Of a DNA stretch of 64,000 bases, positions 55,536 through 64,000 are shown piece by piece. Position numbers and translations under genes: made by a program. Positions within the stretch are counted from its first letter, which is position 1. Every line of letters starts with the position of its first letter. The DNA comes from Diphasiastrum complanatum (taxonomy: Eukaryota; Streptophyta; Lycopodiopsida; Lycopodiales; Lycopodiaceae), in NCBI GenBank assembly GCA_029204225.1, contig CM055095.1:33538590-33602589 (forward strand), given 5' to 3'. The notes beneath the pieces were generated by a model. The model worked only from the letters and a program-made list of their open reading frames with translations, ran no database searches and was not told where the DNA came from.

Positions 55536-55802
55536 AAGCCTCAACACCAAGGAGGAAGAATTTACTCTTGCTATTGATGTAGCGGAGGGCATAAAATTGC
55601 AAAATGTCCCTACAAGGGCATGTATACACCCTTCTGCCGAGAGTGCAGTTATGGGTACTGCTACCAAAACTTTCCATTGAGACTGTGAGCTAGTATGCCA
55701 TTAAATTTGATTGCCATTCAATCAACACCCACTCCAAGAAGACTGCCATGAAATTCCATTACTCCTCATATTCCTGTGTTAGCAGTTATGTGAGCATAGA
55801 AG
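55536..55802 (-). pseudogene. Gypsy gag nucleocapsid fragment
   Basis: Minus strand resembles 36680-36780 (CTTGTAGGGACAT and knuckle-adjacent sequence). No intact frame. It is bounded left by a Copia-3 LTR and right by a Copia-4 LTR. Confidence 0.6.
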
Positions 55803-56814
55803 TGTTGGAAAGAGGGGCAAATTGAAAGATAACTTGAAAAAAAATGAACACGAAAAGACGTGAACTCGAAAAGAAATGAACACGAAACGACGTGAACTCG
55901 AAAAGAAACGAACTCGAATGGAAAATGTTCGTGCGCAGCGGAATAAGCTATCTCACTCTTTCCTCAAGCATGACTATGCCTATCAGTCTTGAACAGAACA
56001 TTAGTAATAGAAATCACGTTTGATCTGATTACGTAGCCGAACATTAAGCATCAAAACATCAGACAAATAATTTGTCGCGAATAGCTAGACACATTATTAG
56101 TCGCAAATTACTTGCGAAGAGCTAGACTAATAATCAGTTGTGAATTAGTCGGAAAAAGCAAGACTAAATTTTAGTCGTAAATAGCTAGACTAATAATAAT
56201 TTGCGAAGAGCAGATAGTCAGATTAAGTAATTATAAAGCCAGAGAGAACATAGAAAAGCATTGCAATATTGACACAAATCTGAATGCTGAACAAACAGAG
56301 CTGTAATCAGATTAAGTATAACAAAATATACAAGTCGATAATGCAGGCGAGCACATAACAATAGCGGACGTAACTGCGTGCTTCACAAAGCTAATCACAC
56401 AATCTGTAAAGGTGATGAACCTATTACTGACAATACATCTGAAAGAAAAGAATCAATGCGCAAAAGCATCTATGATGTCTATCTCTAATTATTAGGGATG
56501 TTTCGTTCACTCTTCTATTCTATTATGATGCCATACTGATGCGATTATGCGAATACGTAGATGGTATTCAATATATACATAATTTTTACAAGTGTGCAGA
56601 TGAAGAAGGTACAAAAGTGGTTGTGCTGTCTATGGGAGATTGTGGGTGGCTGCTGTCATTGTCAAATATTATTTCATAGTGCACAGTCGTGTTTTTACTT
56701 GTCTTATTTTACATGTAAATATGCAGACTATGCAACAACACAAGTAAAATACAGCAGCATGAATGGAGGCAGATTATTATAGGATTTAGGAGAGTGAAGG
56801 AGGTAAATCCAACA
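55803..56814 (-). repeat. Copia-4 3' LTR
   Basis: Inverted TGTTGGA termini and an adjoining polypurine tract fix both ends. It contains two runs of short degenerate repeats (GAACTCGAAAAGAAA at 55830-55920; AGCTAGACTAATAAT at 56060-56215). Confidence 0.85.
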
Positions 56815-57168
56815 CCCCCCCTTAATCTGGATCCGTGAATGCCTTGATCTTCAGATAAGCAATGCAGAAAACTTGTTGTGTGCATTAACACTTAATGCCT
56901 TTGTGAATATATCTACGACCATGTCCTACGTTCTACAGTATGTTAAGCTTACCTCCTTGTTGAGAACCTTGCTCCTAATGTAGTGATATCGGATTTCAAT
57001 GTGCTTACTCTTAGAATGAAATCTAGGGTTGGTCGATAATGCAATAGCACTCTGATTAAAAACAGGATATAATTGTTGGGCTGTATTGATGCAAACTAAT
57101 GTCTGACAGTAAATTTCTCAACCGAAACGCTTCTTTGATAGATTGAGAAGCAGCAATGTATTCTGCTT

Positions 57169-57792
57169 CTATAGAAGAAAGAGTGACAGAGGTTTGCTTA
57201 CGACTGTTCCACCGTTGAAGAAGAATGTAAATCCATATGTGGACTTACAATTGTCTACATCTCCTCCCCAGCTTGCATCAGTATATCCACTGAGCTGATG
57301 AAGATTGTCATTGCTGATTTCTCCATAGCAGATGCACTGGTCCATAGTAGCTCGAATATACCTTATGACTCTTATGAGAGCCTTCCAATGGGTAATGCCA
57401 CGATTAGGCATATATTGACTGAGTGACCTTACTACAAAAGAGATGTCAGGTCTTGTACAAGCCATTGCGTACATGAGAGGTCCAAGTATCGATCAATAAG
57501 GATACTCTCTCATCTACTCCTCTTCTTGCTTGGTCTGGGGACATTGGTCCTTTGACAAACGCAGGCCTGGATCCATCAATGAGTGAGTTAACTTATAGTT
57601 CATTAGATTAGTCTCTTTTTCTGCACGCTCCTTGAAGATTCTAAAGCAATTGAAAGCTTCTGATTTCTTCTGGATAAAATACACCATAGTAATTCTAAAA
57701 AATTCATCAATGAAAGTTATAAAATACTTTGCATCCTTCAGAGAAGGATTCTTCATCGGGCCACAAATGTCTGCATGCATAACGTCTAACAA
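57169..57792 (-). pseudogene. Copia-4 integrase-RT fusion and RNase H
   Basis: The frame 57792-57514 begins LLDVMHADICGPMKNPSLKD and YFITFIDEFFRITMVYFIQK (integrase N-terminal core). It passes in frame through FKERAEKETNLMNYKL into the RT C-terminal motif LMDPGLRLSKDQCPQT. The frame 57474-57169 is the RT connection and RNase H (MYAMACTRPDISFVVRSLSQ, SGYTDASWGGDVDNCKST). The deletion removes the second and third integrase residues and the whole RT palm. Confidence 0.82.
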
Positions 57793-57960
57793 TCCTCTAG
57801 CAATATATTAATGGCTTGATGTAAATGGTTTTCTAGTCTGTTTACCAACTAAACAGTCTTGACAAATAGGTAACTCGATTTTGTTACTGTAGAACAACTT
57901 ATCAGACAGATCTTGATTCTATTAACAAAGCGTGTAGTTTACTTGACAAAGGATGAGAAA

Positions 57961-59441
57961 GAAATGAACGTGAACTCAAAACATTTCTATTCATGAACAA
58001 CCTCGAAGGATTCATGAAATTTGTCTTGCAGTCAACTCAAAAGATTCGTGAAAGATTTGTGAAATAGTTTCTTGTAGAAGCTCGTGGCTTTCTTGTAGAA
58101 GCTCGTGGCTTGCTTGTTGAAGCTCATGGCTTTCTTGTTGAAGCTCGAAGATTCGTGAACATAATCTTGTCGCAAAATATTCTTTTTCTTGTTCAAGCCT
58201 CAGATGTCGTGAACAATTCGTGAACTCTTCTGGACTGTTTTTCAAGCTCACCTGTCGCGAAACTATCTCGAACAGTTTGCGAAATATTCTAGATTTCTTC
58301 TTCAAGCTCAAAAATTGTCATCTGTCACGATCAATTTGCGAAACACGAAGCTGAGACGAAGAGATAGACGGTCGCGAAATATTCGCGAACAAAATCTATT
58401 TGACTTGAAAACAGAGCATCTGTTTGAATATCAACCGTCGTAAATGGTTAGATATCTACTGTTACAACATTGGAAGGCCAAAAGACTTGTCCTGTAGCAA
58501 AATAAATACATGTGCACTACTCGTTGTAACTCACTCACTCAATTAGAGACACAACATTTGTCTTAAGTTGTCTCTTACTTCCGCATATAATTTTTGCACG
58601 CATATTCAATCAGAACTAATACTGTTCTATTAGTACATGTTGAGGAAATGAGAGACTATTTCATGTTCATCTTCTCTCTCTTCTGATTTGCAAATAATTT
58701 TCTATCTTTGAATTGTCTTTTGGTGCAGAAACTCTTACAGGATCTCAGACACGTGACTACGCATCATAGAACACATTCTACTCTAGCAATCAAGACACAC
58801 AACACAAGACAAAGGGATACACAAAAATAGAGCGACTATATTATCAGTTTGGTTTTGGAATGAGATCGTCAGTATTTCACTTGTTGGCAGATTGACACTC
58901 TGGTCTTACGCTGTGTTCTGCTCATTGGCAGACTTTCATGCACAGCTATGATATTTTTGCTTTCTTACTCTATTCACTATGTCTCTCTCTGTCTCTTACA
59001 GATTTCTGTATCCACTCTCTTTTTGTTATGATCCAGAGAGGATCGTTTATACCTCCACTGTGTGGAAGTTTATAGGATAGCTAAACGTAGAATCACAAGA
59101 CTAGTTAATGCTAATCAGCTAGTTAATTAGTCTCCGTAGTTGCTATTCGTTTCAGTTGGGCAAGAAGCCTGTTGAGCTGCCAGTTGGTAGCGCAAAAGAT
59201 TTCTCTTCTTTTGTTTCGTAATCTCCCGTTTGCTCTCGTTCTTTTTGTTTCTTTTCATAGTTTTTGTTTTGCATCCCTTTTTTGGTTTGTGGTCCTGGAG
59301 GTGTGTTTGCGGTTCACGAATGATTCGCGAATCGTTCGTGCTTCGAGTCGAAGACATGTTGACTGTAGCAAATCGTTCTCGTTTGACCTTTGTGTCTTGT
59401 TCGTGCCGCGACAAAGTTTCAGGAGTTCACCATTTCTGACA
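57961..59441 (-). repeat. LTR-like region of Copia-5 and unresolved LTR sequence
   Basis: The right end (..TTTCTGACA at 59441) is followed by a polypurine tract (minus AAGAGGGAG) and RNase H, so this is a 3' LTR end. The left end is not resolved and two LTRs may be merged here. Contains TTCGCGAA at 58382 and 59324 and 21-bp tandem repeats at 58078-58140. Confidence 0.55.
58078..58140. repeat. Three 21-bp tandem repeats
   Basis: Units at 58078, 58099 and 58120 starting AAGCTCGTGGCTT or AAGCTCATGGCTT, with degenerate partial units on both sides. On the minus strand they translate to a 7-residue repeat (QESHELL type). Confidence 0.9.
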
Positions 59442-60142
59442 CTCCCTCTTGAACCTTGCAGCTTTGTTTGTTAAATCTAATTGCCTTTCTTTGCTTGGCA
59501 GAAAGTGGCTCCTCGAGCGGTTTCATGAGGAGATCTACAATCATACTTTCTGATTTTACGAACTGAACCTGGAGCTCTCCTTTCAAGATCAAATCTCAAA
59601 TGTGATGGTACTTCAGAGGAATGTGCTTCGTCTTTGAATGGAAGACAAGATCTTGGGACAGATAGATGGCACTTTGAGAGTCCATCATCATCGTGTTTGG
59701 TCCCTCTTGTGGTATCTCGATTGCCCCCAACATCATTTGTAGCCACACTACCTCATTCGCCACTTTCGAGGCTACGACATACTCAGCTTTGCAAGAGGAT
59801 TGAGCTACCAAGGTTTGTTTTTTGCATATCCAGTTGATTGCAGCTCCGCACGCTATTGTACATCCTCCAATAATGGATTTGTTGTCATCTTTGTAGCTCG
59901 CCCAGCTCGCATCACTATAGTGATGCAGTTCAAATCCTTTCTCTTGGAGCTCTGTAGGTTAATCCCATATTCTAGGTACCCTTTAGATACTGTAGGATTC
60001 GTTTGGCCATTTGCCAATGTTTTAGACTAGGATTGGAACAGAATTGGCTCAATGCGTAAACAGAGAAGGCCAGATCTGGTTCGATACAAATTGTCAAGTA
60101 CATCATACTCCCGATTAAGTTCTGGTAGGGTATACCTGCCAT
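59442..60142 (-). pseudogene. Copia-5 RNase H fragment
   Basis: The frame 59811-59596 reads MVAQSSCKAEYVVASKVANE (catalytic EAEY is KAEY) and MMMDSQSAIYLSQDLVFHSK. Upstream codons (about 59830-60010) contain further RNase H in other frames. Truncated at 60142 by a gypsy LTR. Confidence 0.8.
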
Positions 60143-60789
60143 CTTCTTTTAGGGTCAAAGATCTCGCGTAGTATAGCCTTCCCGCCTGTCAACAAGGGTT
60201 AGATCACTGGATAGGTACCTAACTATGCATAGATGCTACTTTTAGTCAATTTCCTACTTTCTCCCTTAGCTCTAATCACCACTAACACTATTCTCCTTTA
60301 ACTCTACTCCTCTACACTAACATTCATCATGATTTGGGTGAAGGGAAGGGATAGAAAAGAAGAGGCTGAGAAGAGAAGAGAGAAAGAGAGAGAGATAGAG
60401 AGTGAGGGTGGAGGTTAGCTCAAATGCTCCTTATGCTTGCTAACGGAAAAGCATTCACTATGGCAAACAATAAACATGGAAATAGAAAGCAATGGAAAAC
60501 ACAATCAAGAGCATTAGCAAGTAGTGAATAGCAAATGAGGATGCTTCTCTTCCAAAAATGGTAGAGTTTCCTCCTTCTCATTAAGCATGGAAATAGTGTA
60601 CAAATGGTGCCTTTTTATAAAATGGGGAAGGCCCTTGCTCCTCAATCCTATTGGTTACTATTCACAATGATCCTATCCATTCATCCTGGACCCAACTTGA
60701 TCCAAGGGTCCACAAAAGTACATGAGAAATCACAAGATTCATGTGAGTCTCAGTTTGGACCCAACTCTAAAAAGTGATCTCTAAGTTCA
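60143..60789 (-). repeat. Gypsy-A LTR, minus orientation
   Basis: Matches 38988-39446 and, inverted, 5830-6435 (CCCGCCTGTCAACAAGGG, TACCTAACTATGCATAGATG, GACCCAACTTGATCC). It passes directly into a protease fragment, so RT and integrase are deleted. Confidence 0.8.
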
Positions 60790-61199
60790 TCTTCCCAGTA
60801 AGACTCGGTATGCAAATGGAGATTCAGGTATATCCATGACTGCAAAAGTAATCACAAACTGCATGCCTGCTATCTTGATGGGGATATCGGAAACTACACT
60901 CTTTTGGTTTCACACAGGATTGATCCACTAGCTTGATGGCGAATCTTGTTGGCTTCAATCCTTGTAAACCCCATTTTTCATATAAAGTAGTGGAGATCAG
61001 ATTGACACCCAATCCTCCATCTACCACTGCCGCCTCGTCCTCGTATCTCTTGTGTTTGATTGGCAAAGTGATGTTGTGTTCCTCACTTTTCCATGCTGCT
61101 CCAATGCGGAGGACGTTATTTGTTTCATCATAGCCCGCACAATATATGGGCTCAGGCGCTACTAGCTCCTCATCCGCTTTGGCCCATTCAGCCACAAGC
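60790..61199 (-). pseudogene. Gypsy-A protease fragment, second copy
   Basis: The minus frame from 61201 reads EEHNITLPIKHKRYEDEAAV, catalytic VVDGGLGVNLISTTLYEKWG, then a frameshift (..KPKECSFRYP). Homologous to 35640-36311. It ends against Gypsy-B LTR sequence at 61200. Confidence 0.8.
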
Positions 61200-61801
61200 A
61201 AGAAAGGAAAACTAATTCACAACTAGGAAAGCAAAAAGCCTAATCCACCACTAAATCCTCAACCACACACAAGGGATGGAAGGGCATAATCATAAGAGAA
61301 TCACTCAAGAAAACAATCATGATCAAGGAGCTCAAAGGATGCACCAAACACGTGGAGACTCTTTTGATTTGGACATGGAGTAGATGCATTACACAAAAAG
61401 CTCCTCTTCCCAGAGAGAGAGTCTTTTAAATAAGCAAGAAAGCTCCTTAGGTGGCATCCTAGTGGCATTTCCACATTTCACAAATTACAAGTGGAATAAT
61501 GCTCTCCACTAGATGTCACCATCAAAAGGTGGCTCACTCTACTTTGTTTAAGAGAGGTCTACTTGCATTTATTACTTTGCCTAAAAATACTAGTTCCTAC
61601 ATGGTCATTCCATCTTTTGGGATTCACCATGAGGCTTACACAGTTTCTATTTCACAGTATTAACTAGTATTCCTCGGCTCTCATACTCAACTCTCAGTCT
61701 TCGTTCATCTCGTTTTCTCAGAGCCCTCCTTGGTCTAAGATGAGAGGTGCTCTTGGGTAGCTCTAGCCAAGTATCTTGGAGATTCGTCAGAATCACCCAA
61801 T
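61200..61801 (-). repeat. Gypsy-B LTR fragment
   Basis: Homologous to 25235-25830 over its whole length, same orientation. Confidence 0.78.
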
Positions 61802-62156
61802 AGTACCGTACCTACTGGTGTTGTGAATATGAAGGGATAAATGGAGGTGGAAAAAAGAGAAGGGTTTGATGCATGTGATCTAGCTCCAATTCGAAGCGTC
61901 GATTGTGTGAAAAATTAATGATGGCACAAAGGCCTGCTACAAAACAGAACTGAGGACTTCTAAAAATGTCATAGAAATAGCTAAAATTCTTAACTTGGAC
62001 AAAGCCAGTAAGGACAACAAAAAAAGAGATATTTTTATTTGCCTCCAATGCTAGGAAAGACAGAGAAGAATAATAAAAAACTAGTCTAATGATATAATGA
62101 AAAATAAAAGGTAAATTATAGTCTAGAGTAGTGGAAAACTCTAGAACGGCAGTGAA
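61802..62156. other. Short stretch without a recognised feature
   Basis: A 78-codon minus frame (61812-62048) has no recognisable motif. Possibly the 3' part of the adjoining coiled-coil unit. Confidence 0.45.
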
Positions 62157-62507
62157 CTACTTCTTCAAGGTCCTCAGTTGGCCTTCAGTAGCCTTGAGTG
62201 CTTGCTCGTCTTCTTGGAGCATGGTGCGTAGGGTGGCCAACTCCGTGTCTTTCATGGTGAGCACAACATCGTGAAGTTTGCACTGGTCTTGATAGATTTG
62301 GAGCTCCGAGTAGAGTGGTCTTTGTAGTACTTGGCCCACTTTTTTTGGAGTTTTTGGGCGACCAGTGTCTCTTCTTCTGCCGTTGCTACCATTTGGTCCA
62401 ATGCAGCTTGGATGGCCTATAGTTGTTGATTCGCTTGTTGGACTTTGAGCTCCAGGGCCAGCTGTTGAGTTGCAAAGTTGTCTGGGGCTCTCTGCATCTC
62501 CATCTTT
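62157..62507 (-). pseudogene. Decayed coiled-coil ORF downstream of an LTR and PBS
   Basis: Minus strand ATG at 62507 (MEMQRAPDNF). It reads a Gln/Leu/Glu-rich helical sequence (LALELKVQQANQQL), meets a TAG, continues as AIQAALDQMVATAEEETL, and after one frame change ends with LATLRTMLQEDEQALKATEG at the stop near 62157. Total about 115 codons. It lies 25 bp inside a PBS-like site that follows the LTR 62543-63528. No similarity to the gag of Copia-1 to Copia-4 was seen. It could be a non-autonomous element's gag-like protein or a captured gene. Confidence 0.55.
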
Positions 62508-62531
62508 TTCTTTTGATGAGAATCGTGAGAT

Positions 62532-62542
62532 GCTCTGATACG
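62532..62542 (-). promoter_or_regulatory. Degenerate primer binding site after the 62543-63528 LTR
   Basis: Minus TATCAGAGCATCTCACGATTC matches the PBS and leader start at 33334 onward (TATCAGAGCATATCACGATTC) with one difference; the first three PBS bases are changed. Confidence 0.7.
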
Positions 62543-63528
62543 TGTAATGAATCTAGGGGAGAAAATTCACGAAACAGTCGTGACTCTCTTTCAAGATTCG
62601 GATGGGGTTCAGATGCGATTGCTGGGCACTGCTGAAACACTCCTACAATCCTCTAGAGAGTAGTCAGTTACTACTGATCTACGTTCATAAAATTAATATA
62701 GCATTCGACTTAATTTCAACCAAGGTGCAAAATTCAAAGGGAACAAGAAAACTCAGACATATGAAATAAACAGCATAAGCATTCAACATCCAAGATCAAA
62801 CACAACTAGAAAATAGTCTATATTGATTTTCTCTTATTTTTCAGGGCACTGCATGCGAATCCACGCAGTGTATTGGCATGAGAGAAGCACGGTTCTCAAA
62901 CGAGTAGTAGTCTCGCTTCACTAGTGGACAGTTGGATATTCTGATCCTAGACAAAATTATCTTCTCACATGCAGACGGAGCTTCTATCTGTGTTCATCTT
63001 GATTGCTTACTAGCATCAGACTTTTTCAGTGTCTCTTCTCTTAGTTACACTCTGTGTATCCTATTCTGATATATGTCAAGTATTATCCAGTAAGTACGGT
63101 CTCTCTATGTAAACCTAAGATTAGAGTGATTATACATCTACAACTAATCAGGGAATTACAAGAGTGGCAGATTAGCCACAACCTAGGAAGTATCTGCTGA
63201 CGTCATGCCATCAGGTCAGAGCTCTGTACTTCTAGGTACTTGCATGAGCTCTGGTGGTACTCCTTGGAGCGTGAGGACAGAAGAGTTTCATTTCCATTGG
63301 TTGGTTTCGTTTACCTCGTCTGCCTTTCTCTCTTGTTGGACTACAAAGGAATCTCATTATTGGATCCTTTGTGTTCGCGAACCTTTCGTCTTCGTCTCCA
63401 TTGACTTTTGTGTTCACGAAACTCTTCATGTTTCGTGTCTCCAGATGTTCGATTTTGCGAACATCTTTTGTCAGTTGAAGGGCTGAAAGCTAGCAAGGCT
63501 TTGTAATCAGAAACACTTTGTTTCTTCA
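62543..63528 (-). repeat. Copia-3 LTR, full length (986 bp)
   Basis: Followed at 63529 by the polypurine tract and RNase H of a minus-strand Copia-3 copy, so it is that copy's 3' LTR. It retains the segment deleted from the 32682-33329 LTR. TTCGCGAA at 63374-63381. Confidence 0.82.
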
Positions 63529-64000
63529 GCTCCCTCTCAAAGCATGGTAGCTTTATGATCTCGAGACTGCTCCTTTGCCTCTCAAATAGTCCTTTGTCCA
63601 GAGCTTTAGTGAAGATGTCAGCAACCATATCTTTCATTCCTATGAAGGTGGTCTGCATCCTCCTCCTTTCAATCAGATCTCTGATCAAGTGACACTTGAT
63701 CGGAATGTGCTTCGTTCTTGAGTGAAACATAGGACCTTTCGTCAGGTGTATCGCAGAGGTGTTGTCCATCTGCAAGACCAATGGCTCGTTCCTTGTGTCG
63801 TCCAATTCATCCAGGAACTGCCTTAGCCAAATTATTTCGTTGGCCATCTTCGCTGCTGCTACGTACTCTGCTTCGTAGGATGACTGGGCTACAATGGTTT
63901 GCTTTTTGCTGACCCAGAGAACTGCTGCTCCTGATGCGATGGTGCATCCTCTTGAGATGCTTTTATCGTCGTCCCTGAGAGATGCCCAGGTAGCATCACT
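63529..64000 (-). pseudogene. Copia-3 RNase H, running off the window edge
   Basis: The frame 63847-63341 reads MANEIIWLRQFLDELDDTRN, VLQMDNTSAIHLTKGPMFHS and MVADIFTKALDKGLFERQRS, then enters the LTR. The upstream part near the edge has WVSKKQTIVAQSSYEAEYVA-like sequence. The C-terminal RNase H of a copy continuing past 64000; whether it is intact cannot be judged. Confidence 0.82.

Larger units (their letters stand above)
55803..57960 (-). mobile_element. Copia-4 3' half with LTR and large internal deletion
   Basis: 3' LTR 55803-56814 (1,012 bp; plus-strand TGTTGGA...TCCAACA, 7-bp inverted termini), PPT C-run 56815-56822 (minus AGGGGGGG), RNase H/RT end 56823-57600, integrase piece 57640-57792, pre-integrase up to about 57960. 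RT and most of integrase are deleted. The 5' LTR was not identified with certainty. Confidence 0.82.

Overview
The window is repeat-dominated nuclear DNA from a land plant with a large, transposon-rich genome. The evidence is interleaved Ty1/copia and Ty3/gypsy elements, copia primer-binding sites that match the 3' end of initiator Met-tRNA, and one intron-containing plant-type 2-oxoglutarate/Fe(II) dioxygenase gene with GT-AG introns. The sequence alone does not fix the species; a fern or other large-genome lineage is compatible but unproven. Family names used here (Copia-1 to Copia-5, Gypsy-A to Gypsy-C) are local labels.

Layout. 1-21890 holds several copies of Copia-1 (LTR about 642-650 bp, termini TGTGAAAGATT...). 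They are: a left-truncated copy whose RT region is replaced by unrelated DNA (1-4745), a detached LTR (5034-5583), a plus-strand deleted relative that carries a solo LTR of another family (about 6795-9924), an integrase-less copy (11293-15354) sharing an LTR with a second fragment, and one full-length copy (16039-21890). Pieces of gypsy gag, leader, integrase and LTR lie between them. 21891-27416 is gypsy material: a Gypsy-B RT, gag, leader and LTR on the minus strand with a striking 24-bp minisatellite in the leader, then a plus-strand gag with two zinc knuckles. 27417-33330 is a Copia-3 element with decayed ORFs. 33331-39905 contains Copia-4 and Gypsy-A remnants.

39906-46160 is the only low-LTR stretch. 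It carries a decayed C-terminal piece of a non-LTR-type retroelement protein and the single convincing host gene, a three-exon 2OG-Fe(II) oxygenase (42439-45412) with a TATA box and a possible plastid-targeting N-terminus.

46163-53139 is a gypsy LTR split by Copia-2 (46937-53093), the youngest element. Its two 682-bp LTRs differ at four sites, all catalytic residues of integrase, RT and RNase H are present, and one frame change separates gag-protease from pol. 53140-64000 is again a mosaic: minus-strand Copia-3, Copia-4 and Copia-5 fragments, Gypsy-A and Gypsy-B fragments, and an LTR followed by a PBS and a decayed coiled-coil ORF.

The coding capacity is therefore almost entirely retrotransposon gag-pol: Gag binds RNA, protease cleaves the polyprotein, RT and RNase H copy RNA primed from tRNA at the PBS, and integrase inserts the cDNA. 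Most copies are broken. The most interesting signals are the nearly intact Copia-2, a four-unit 19-bp tandem array of PBS-like sequence, LTRs followed by an extra PBS with a coiled-coil ORF, palindromes shared between unrelated LTRs, the leader minisatellite, and the unrelated segment inside Copia-1 copy A.
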